This document shows positions 56,954 to 64,000 of a stretch of DNA of 64,000 nt, piece after piece (positions within the stretch are counted from its first letter, which is position 1; each line of letters begins with the position of its first letter). This DNA is from Halichoerus grypus (lineage: Eukaryota; Chordata; Mammalia; Carnivora; Phocidae), in the NCBI RefSeq assembly GCF_964656455.1, contig NC_135715.1, forward strand, positions 75,219,414 to 75,283,413. The letters are read 5' to 3'. A program made the position numbers and the translations under genes. The notes under the pieces are model-generated. The model ran no database searches. It had not been told where the DNA came from and saw only the letters and a list, made by a program, of their open reading frames with translations.

Positions 56954-58030
56954 GGGCTCTCACTCGCCGATGGTGGGAATGCAAAATGGTGGCAGCCACT
57001 TTTGAAGACAGTTGGGCAGTTTCTTACAAAATGAACACACTCTTACCGTACAATCCAGCAGTTGCACTCCTTGGTTTTTACCTAAAGGAGTCAAAAACTT
57101 CCGTTCACAGAAAAACCTGCACACAGATATTTATAGCAGCTTTATGCATAGCTGCCAGACCCTGGAAGCAACCAAATTGTCCTTCAGTAGGTGAATGGAC
57201 AAATAAGATGGTACATCTAGACAATGGAATATTATTTAGCACTAAACAGAAATGAGCTATCAGGCCATGAAAAGACATGGAGGACGCTTAGAGGCATATT
57301 ACTAAGTGAATGAAGCCAGCCTGAAAAGGCTACATACTGTATGATTCCAACTATATGACATCCTGGAAGAGGCAAACCTGCAGAGACGTTGAGGTATCAG
57401 TGGTTGCCAGGGGTCGGGGCAGTAGGGTTGGGGAGGAAAGAGTAGGCAGAGCGCAGACGGTTTTAGGGCAGGGAAAATACTCTGTATGGCACTATAACGG
57501 TGCATGTGTGTGTGTCGTCATACATTTGCCCAACACCATAGCACGTACAACACCCAGAGTGAACAGTAATGGGAACTATGGACTTTGGGTGATAATGTGC
57601 CAGTGTAAGTTCATCAATTTGTTTTCTTTTTTTTTTAAAGGTATTATTTATTTATTTGAGAGAGAGAGACAGAGCATGAGCAGGGGGGATGGGCAGAGGG
57701 AGGGGGAGAAGCAGGCTTCCCGCTGAGCAGGGACCCTCCCCCCACCAACACGGAACTCGATCCCAGGACCCTGGGATCATGATGTGAGCCAAAGGCAGAC
57801 GCTATACCAACTGAGCCACCCAGGCACCCCCATCAATTTTTTTCATAAGTGCATCAATTATAACAAATGTAGCACTCTGGCAGGGGGGTGTCAATAGTGA
57901 GGGGGGTTGTACAAATGTGGGAAGAGGGGGTATATTAGAAATCTCTGAGCTTTCTGCTCAATTTGGTTGTGAACTTCAAACTGGTGTAAGAATGAGGTTT
58001 ATTAATTAAAAAAAAAAAAAAGGCTTAAAA
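56954..58030 (+). mobile_element. 5'-truncated LINE-1 3' end (plus strand)
   Basis: Sense L1 text: CGATGGTGGGAATGCAAAATGG, CCAGCAGTTGCACTCCTTGG, GCAACCAAATTGTCC, GGAATATTATTTAGC, TACTAAGTGAATGAAGCCAG, ending in TTAAAAAAAAAAAAAAGGCTTAAAA. Target duplication of 15 bp with one mismatch: AAAACTGACCGTGGG (56939-56953) and AAAACTGACTGTGGG (58031-58045). Contains a later SINE at 57621. Inactive fragment. Confidence 0.92.
57621..57830 (-). mobile_element. CAN SINE (minus strand) nested in L1
   Basis: Reverse SINE ending GAGCCACCCAGGCACCCC. Duplication CATCAATTT at 57612-57620 and 57831-57839. Confidence 0.94.
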
Positions 58031-58045
58031 AAAACTGACTGTGGG

Positions 58046-58792
58046 TTTAACGAACCAGAACTTGATCATGCGAATATTACCAATCAGGTCTTTTTCAAAC
58101 ATTGTCCGGGTGACTAATAACAAATTTGTTCAGAAATGTTTGTTGGTGGGGCCTTCAGCTCACTCCCTGAACATGAGTGTCTTTTTTTTTTTCCTTCAGC
58201 AAGATGTGCTGGTGCAGCAGTGGCGTGTCCCCTCTGTTTTTACGCCCTGAAAGCCGCATTGTGTGGGTTCAGCCTCTGTGCCCGTTGGCAATTTTCACTA
58301 ATTGTTTACAGTGCTCTAATTTTTACACTCTCTTTAAAGGATCTTTGTGTGTGCTGATTGCAGGAGGTAATATTTCGGGCATCAGTAACCATGGTAATGA
58401 ATCATCTCCGCTCAGAATTGGTGCCAGCCGCACTCCTGTCTAGATAGTAGCACCCCGGTGTTTTGCTAATGAGCGACTTTTCATTTGCTTGTAGGAGGAT
58501 GCTTCCACTTCTTCGCATGTTTGCTTGTGTTTTGTTAAAGGCTCTTCCTTGAGAACAACGTGAGAAAAAATAAATCCCATTTGGTAAAACCTTGATCTCA
58601 AAAGGAAAACCTGCCTAGTTCGAGAAAGCAAAGCAGGCAGAATGAAAGCCTTTGAAAGTTCTATGGGGAGGCCATTCCCGCCGGCTCCAGGCTCCAGTCC
58701 TACTCGGTGCCCGCACCCCCCCCCCCAAGCATCGATCTTCTCTTTCAGGCATGCACAGAGAGCTTTCCATCAGCATTCTCCTGTAACTACTG
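58046..58792. other. Intergenic
   Basis: Unique sequence with a C-run near 58713-58727. Nothing recognised. Confidence 0.5.
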
Positions 58793-58806
58793 GAGAAAAG
58801 AGTTTA

Positions 58807-59015
58807 TTTTTATTTTTTTTTAAGATTTTATTTATTTATTTATTTGACACACAGAGAGAGACAGCGAGAGAGGGAACACAAGCAGGGGGAGTGGGAGAGG
58901 GAGAAGCAGGCTTCCCGCCGAGCAGGGAGCCTGACGTGGGGCTCGATCCCAGGACCCTGGGATGATGACCTGAGCCGAAGGCAGGCGCTTAATGACTGAG
59001 CCACCCAGGTGCCCC
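58807..59015 (-). mobile_element. CAN SINE (minus strand), full length
   Basis: Ends GAGCCACCCAGGTGCCCC. Imperfect duplication GAGAAAAGAGTTTA (58793-58806) and GAAAAAAGGGTTTA (59016-59029). Confidence 0.94.
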
Positions 59016-59569
59016 GAAAAAAGGGTTTAAATATTTCAAAGATTTATGTTATGAATAATTTAAGAGAAATAAAGAAAGCTCCTAAACTCTCTTTGAATTA
59101 TGTAATGGAAGCTTTGAAATATGTTAGCATTTTGGCTTATCAGATTAAACTTATTATTTTTTTTTTGGTGGGAAGATCGAAGTGGAACTGTAAGCTATTG
59201 TCGCCCTTTATTTCACTGACTAATGATGATTCTAGGAGAGACAGAGAGCTTCTTAACCTTGGAAGAGATAAGAGCCCTGTGGTAATGGACCCTCTTTCCA
59301 TCTACTCTAGGCGCTATTTCCACGAACAATTGACAGGATACTCTCACTAGCTTTTAAAACATTTGAATCCCATAGTGCTGCTACTTCTAGCCTAGGTGGC
59401 ATTTTGACTGAGAGCTAAGGAAAACTGATATCCAGAATACCTGCTGAGTGCTCTTCCTTCCTAGTCACTTAAATACAGATACCCGATCCTATGATTCTGG
59501 TGTGGATAGTGACTCAATGCTGAACCTTCACTCGCAGTGATAGCTTCACCAGAGGCAAACGCTTGCTGC

Positions 59570-59925
59570 TTCCCACGGAGTCTTATGTGCTTTACGTGTG
59601 TTAACTTATTTAACCTTATAATGACTCTACAATGTACACATTATTTTTTTTTAGATTTTATTTATTTATAGCACAGGGTGTTGGGGAGAGCCCAAAGAGG
59701 AGCTTAATTTCACAACACTGAGATCATGACAGGAGCTGAAATCGGGAGTCGGACCCTCAACTGACTGTGCCACCCAGGCGCCCATGATGTACACATCATT
59801 ATTTCCATTTTACAGATGAGGAGGGAGGCACAAAGAGGTTAGGTAGCTGGTCCAAGACTACCTGGATGGTAAACGGCAGGACCAGGATTCACATCCAGGA
59901 AGTCTGAGTGTAGAGCTCTTGGTAT
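59570..59925 (-). repeat. MIR split by a SINE
   Basis: TATGTGCTTTACGTGTGTTAACTTATTTAACCTTATAATGACTC before the SINE and CATTATTTCCATTTTACAGATGAGGAGGGAGGCACAAAGAGGTTAGGTAGC...GGACCAGGATTCACATCCAGG after it make one MIR in reverse orientation. Confidence 0.88.
59646..59783 (-). mobile_element. CAN SINE (minus strand), shorter old copy, in MIR
   Basis: T-rich start, ends CTGTGCCACCCAGGCGCCC. Duplication AATGTACACATTATT (59631-59645) and GATGTACACATCATT (59786-59800). Confidence 0.93.
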
Positions 59926-60014
59926 TATTCACATACCTGTATATCTATAGATCCATCGCAACACTCTACCATACAAGGAAGCACACAGGAGGGCTCACTG
60001 AAATCTCAGCCCTG

Positions 60015-60196
60015 GGGTGCCTGGGTGGGTCAGTCGGATAAGCTTCTGCCTTTGGCTCAGGTCATGATCCCGGAGTCCTGGGATCGAGCCCCACATCGGG
60101 TTCCCTGCTCAGTGGGGAGCCTGCTGCCCCCTCTGCCCCTCCTCCTGCTGGTGCGCTCTCTCTCTCTCAAATAAATAAATAAAATCTTTAAAAAAA
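60015..60196 (+). mobile_element. CAN SINE, sense
   Basis: Head GGGTGCCTGGGTGGGTCAG and poly-A tail. Duplication AAATCTCAGCCCTG (60001-60014) and AAATCTCAGCGCTG (60197-60210). Confidence 0.96.
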
Positions 60197-60282
60197 AAAT
60201 CTCAGCGCTGCCACTTGCCATTTGCCCCATATAAATTCCTTTCTCTTGCTGCATCTCAACTTCTCCAAGAAATGGAAATCAC

Positions 60283-60478
60283 GGGGCGCCTGAGCGGCTC
60301 AGTCGTTAAGCATCTGCCTTCGGCTCGGGTCATGATCCCAGGGTCCTGGGATCAAGCCCCGCATTGGGCTCCCTGCTTGGGGGGAAGCCTGCTTCTCCCT
60401 CTCCCACTCCCTCTGCTTGTGTTCCCTCTTTCGTTGTGTCTCTCTCTGTCAAATAAATAAATAAAATCTTAAAAAAAA
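60283..60478 (+). mobile_element. CAN SINE, sense
   Basis: Head GGGGCGCCTGAGCGGCTCAG and poly-A. Perfect 16-bp duplication AAGAAATGGAAATCAC at 60267-60282 and 60479-60494. Confidence 0.97.
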
Positions 60479-60605
60479 AAGAAATGGAAATCACAGCACC
60501 TGCTTCACAGGGTTCTTGGATGATCACATGAGATTAAGCATCTGAAAGCTTTTTAGAAATGCTACAGGTGCTATGCAAGTGGGTATATAAGGATGAGGAT
60601 GAAGA

Positions 60606-60807
60606 AGAAGATGATAATGATTACTGGAGAGGTGGATCATAATGAAAAAACATATCCTTAAAGAATATTAAAATAAGTGATAATTAAATCATTCAAATTT
60701 CTCAGAATTGTGTGATTAAGAACTCACTTATTTCAAAATATTGTTCCTGTTGAATTAACTTGGAAGTTTACAACACATGGATCCGGAATAAGTATGAGAT
60801 TGACTAC
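60606..60807. other. Intergenic, unique AT-rich
   Basis: Nothing recognised. Confidence 0.5.
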
Positions 60808-60825
60808 TTAAAAACGGGATGTTCT

Positions 60826-61019
60826 TGGGGGTGCCTGGGTGGCTCAGTCGTTAAGCATCTGATTTCAGCTCAGGTCATGATCTCGGGGTCCTGGGATTGA
60901 CATCATTTGGTGTCCGGCTCCGCGTTCAGCCAGGAACCTGCTTCTCCCTCTCTCTCTGCCCTTCCCCCAGCTCGTGCTCTCTCTCTCTCTCTCTCAAATA
61001 AATAAATAAAATCTTTTTT
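60826..61019 (+). mobile_element. CAN SINE, sense, with T-rich tail
   Basis: Head GGGTGCCTGGGTGGCTCAG; the tail ends AAAATCTTTTTTT rather than in poly-A. Duplication TTAAAAACGGGATGTTCT (60808-60825) and TTAAAATGGGATGGTCT (61020-61036). Confidence 0.94.
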
Positions 61020-61036
61020 TTAAAATGGGATGGTCT

Positions 61037-62768
61037 GCCATCATTGTTAATTTTGAAAATATCCATCTTTTTGGGGGAGATTAACATGTCACTTGAGAAA
61101 ACAAACAGCAAATCCCTTGAAATGACTCTGAGTATGGACAGAAACAAGTGACCCCCAAGTGACCCGGGACATTGCAATTGGGCCATTCACATCGAGGGTG
61201 ACACAGGAAGACGAAAGAGCACAGCTACAGCAGAGGAACCTGACGAAGGATAAAACTAAGTGGCATAAATGTTACCAAATACATGTTTTAATGCTTAGTT
61301 AGCAAGATATATTTTAGAGAGGGAGAGAGAGGAGAAAGCAAAAGGGAGAGAGGGAAGGAGAATCAGAGACCGAGAGAAATGATGGATTTCATCTTTGAGT
61401 CTCGATTCAGGTCTAAGAGTCCAACTACAGGAGGTTCAATTTTCTTCCTTCCAGAAACAATAACCTGATTCTTGATTTTTTCCCTTTAGACATTTTCCCA
61501 AGTAGAAAAAACAAGCTGCAAGAATATTTAATATACTTACAGAATTCTCCAAGTGGACTAAAATAATCACTTGCATTAAAGTGGAGATTTGTTTTTTGAA
61601 CTTAGCTGTGCATCACCAATCATGTTAAATCTCTTATTATTGTAACTGTGTTCCAGAATCCAAGTGACAGGTGGGAAATATGGAGGCTTTGGTCTTTCCG
61701 ACAGTAAACCACAGTGGAACCAATTTTACTGGCATTTTCTTTAAAGAGAGCACGACCATATTCCCTTAAAAAGTCCATTGCGGTGTCGCACCCATGAGTC
61801 ATGAACACTCCTGCTTCTGAGAAGCAGTGATCAGGTAAGAACATGCTTGCTGGCACTGGGGAGGCTGGGGAACAGAACAGCCCTCCTGGTAGTGAAGCGT
61901 TTTTTCGCGCATTTATCCCACTTCAAAACCTGTGAACGTCTTGGAAGGGATCCATGAACGCACACTCAAAGGGACAGATGGTGAATGAAGGAGAAAATGT
62001 GATAGTAGAAACGAATTCGCTTATTAAGAAGTCAGCTACTTGATATAATGTGGCAGGTTTCCATGGAGTACTGCATGGGCTTTGACTCAAAGATGAGAGG
62101 GCTTTCCCAACAGCTCGCTCCAAAGCAAGAACTGGTGTTTGGATCACCACTATTTACAGTCATTTCACAAAAGCTTCCCACACAAAGTCTAGGATTCCCG
62201 TGGCGAGTACTCTGCTCTCCCCTCCCCGGCCATTCCTCCAGGCCCCCGGCTTCCCTCTCCGCTCCTGCACAAGGGTGCCCAGGCTGAGAAGCATCCACGA
62301 TAGCTTCTCCACCCCAGGCACGGCGCTGGGCTCAGAAAGCGACACAGATGCCTGAAAGAGACACACATTCTCCTGGAGCTCCCAGTTCGGAGGATGGGGT
62401 GAAACAGGAAAGATGTCATTTCAGGGAGACAGAGTATTAGGAACGAATGAAGCAGCCAGGCGTGAGGCTTCAGGGAGCTGTGGGTACTGCGGCCATCTGG
62501 AGAGAGCAATGTGAATATGCAGATTTTTGTGTGAAAATGTCTGAGTTTTCTAAAACACTTATGGCGAAGCAAAACACACTGAATTCAGCCTGCAGCCTGC
62601 CAATTCGTGACAGGTGGGAGGGCAAGAAGCCGGAGTATGAATGGCCCAGAACACACCAGTACCTTCCTTTCTTTCTCCTTGGAACAGTAGAGTTAGGACT
62701 GTTATCTTAAACAAAACAAAACACTTCAAGGAAAACAAGAAGAACAAACAGCTTAAGATCCTACGAGG
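61037..62768. other. Intergenic, mostly unique
   Basis: GA-rich simple stretch at 61310-61380. A 78-codon minus frame (61620-61856) and a 127-codon minus frame (62189-62572) show no recognisable domain. Confidence 0.5.
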
Positions 62769-63018
62769 CGTTAAGAGCATGGCCATAAAACGCTGGAGTC
62801 AGGGAGGGCACCGCCTGGGTTTAAAGCCTCGTTTGGAGCTTGCAAGCTGTGTGGGCTTGGGGCGGGGGGTCACTTCACCCCAACACCTCAGTTTTCTCAT
62901 CTATGCAACGGGGAGAATAATATTAGTCACCACCTTATGGGTTGGGAGGATAAAATTAGTTGATACAGATAAAGTGCTTGGAAGTGTGTCTGCCACCATA
63001 TAAATGTTAGCTATTCTT
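62769..63018 (+). repeat. MIR
   Basis: GTTAAGAGCATGGCC, CCGCCTGGGTTTAAAGCCTCG, CCTCAGTTTTCTCATCTATGCAACGGGGAGAATAATATTAG, GGGAGGATAAAATTAGTTGATAC, AAGTGCTTGGAAGTGTGTCTG follow the sense MIR order. Confidence 0.9.
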
Positions 63019-63244
63019 ATAGTTACTTAGACAGATGACTTCAGACCATCAGGATCTCAGAAAATGCAGTGAAGAGGTTTATGTGACACATGATGGCTTC
63101 ACCCTCCAGGCAGTCCTTTATAGCAATATCCCCTCCAACCTTCGTCTCTACCCTATATCTTTTTCCCAGCTGTGTCCTGGATCACACCTTCTTTCCAGAT
63201 CTAGACTTTCCAAATCTACCTTAGACTGTATCTTCTCTTCAGAC

Positions 63245-63575
63245 CTAGACCAGCACTGCAGAAGCCGTTGTGTGCATGTGAATCACCTGAAGATCTTGCT
63301 AAAAATGCGTATTCTTTTTTTTTTAAACATTTTATTTATTTATTTGACAGAGAGAGAGAGCACAAGTAGGCAGAGCGGCAGGCAGAGGGAGAGGGAGAAG
63401 CAGACTCCCCGCGGAGCAGGAAGCCTGACGTGGGGCTCGATCCCAGGACCCTGGGATCACGACCTGAGCCGAAGGCAGACGCTTAACCGACTGAGCCACC
63501 CAGGCGCCCCTAAAAATGCGTATTCTAATTCAGTGCCTCGAGAATGGGACCTGAGATCCTGCACTTCTAACAAGC
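63245..63575. mobile_element. MER5A-like hAT remnant split by a SINE
   Basis: GACCAGCACTGCAG, GTGCATGTGAATCACCTGAAGATCTTGCTAAAAATGCG before the SINE, and AATTCAGTGCCTCGAGAATGGGACCTGAGATCCTGCACTTCTAACAAGCTTG after it, follow MER5A order. Confidence 0.75.
63316..63510 (-). mobile_element. CAN SINE (minus strand), young-looking
   Basis: Ends GAGCCACCCAGGCGCCCC. Perfect 16-bp duplication TAAAAATGCGTATTCT at 63300-63315 and 63511-63526. Confidence 0.98.
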
Positions 63576-63669
63576 TTGAGGGTTTCGCCAACTTTGAGAA
63601 GCTACAAAACTAAACAAGCTGCCTCAACATCCTCTTCCAAACCAAGTTTTATATCAAAGCTTGCTTTTT

Positions 63670-63885
63670 ATTCATTTATTTTTAAAGATTTATTTATTTT
63701 TAGAGAAGGGGGAGAGAGAGATCAAGAGAGCACAGGGAGGGGCAGAAGGAGAGGGAGAGAGAATCTCAAGCAGACTCCCTGTTGAGTGTGAAGCCTGATG
63801 CGGGGCTGAAGCGGGGCTCGAGCTCACAACTCTGAGATCATGACCTGAGTTGGACACTTAACCGACTGAGCCACCCAGCCTCCCC
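63670..63885 (-). mobile_element. CAN SINE (minus strand), older copy
   Basis: Ends GAGCCACCCAGCCTCCCC. It contains an internal repeat (GATGCGGGGCTGAAGCGGGGCTCG). Imperfect duplication TCAAAGCTTGCTTTTT (63654-63669) and TCAAATCTTGTTTTTT (63886-63901). Confidence 0.92.
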
Positions 63886-64000
63886 TCAAATCTTGTTTTT
63901 TAAAGTTTGAAGTGTCCTTTAGCTCGAGATCTAGTCTATATGATGATACCCTCCGTTGCCACTTCACAGCTCTCTTGAATGGCAGCCATGGAAAATGGAC

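Larger units (their letters stand above)
59985..60605 (+). repeat. MIR split by two SINEs
   Basis: ACTGAAATCTCAG | CGCTGCCACTTGCC...GCATCTCAACTTCTCC | AATGGAAATCACAGCACCTGCTTCACAGGGTTCTTGGATGATCACATGAG follow the sense MIR order once the SINEs at 60015 and 60283 are removed. Confidence 0.75.

Overview
This is nuclear DNA from a placental mammal, almost certainly a carnivoran. The main evidence is about twenty copies of the tRNA-Lys-derived CAN SINE, on both strands. Their head reads GCGCCTGGGTGGCTCAG and their tail is a CT-rich stretch followed by AAATAAATAAAATCTT and poly-A. The subtype matches arctoid carnivores (bears, giant panda, seals, mustelids). I see neither the young dog SINE head nor the felid subtype. 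The species call is inference from repeats only.

The window has one confident protein-coding gene, AMER2 (FAM123A), on the + strand. Its coding sequence (25388-27310, 640 residues) is intact. It sits in a CpG island with a TATA-like box about 320 bp upstream of the start. A perfect splice donor and acceptor inside the coding sequence (26064-26441, 378 nt, in frame) could produce a shorter protein. Downstream lies about 7.5 kb of AT-rich, mostly unique sequence ending in a consensus poly(A) signal at 34866, the likely long 3' UTR. AMER2 is a plasma-membrane phosphoinositide-binding adaptor that recruits APC and EB1 and dampens Wnt/beta-catenin signalling.

Layout: 1-3460, an old L1 (minus strand) riddled with SINEs and a CTTT microsatellite; 3460-24950, intergenic DNA with L2, MIR, DNA-transposon and LTR-like remnants, an inverted repeat, a local direct repeat and a small CpG-rich block with promoter-like motifs near 12 kb; 24950-34890, AMER2; 34890-49713, intergenic with LTR-like and L1 remnants; 49714-51237, a processed pseudogene of AUH (3-methylglutaconyl-CoA hydratase) with target-site duplications and a later SINE insertion; 51238-64000, repeat-dense intergenic DNA with eight CAN SINEs between 57.6 and 63.9 kb, an L1 3' end with target-site duplications, and MER20- and MER5A-like elements.

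No tRNA, rRNA, snRNA or CRISPR array was recognised. No undescribed multi-gene system is visible. The most useful leads are the AMER2 5' leader (upstream ORF, in-frame GGC-rich extension), the facultative intron, the roughly 15.6-kb SINE-free interval around AMER2, and the CpG-rich block at 12 kb.
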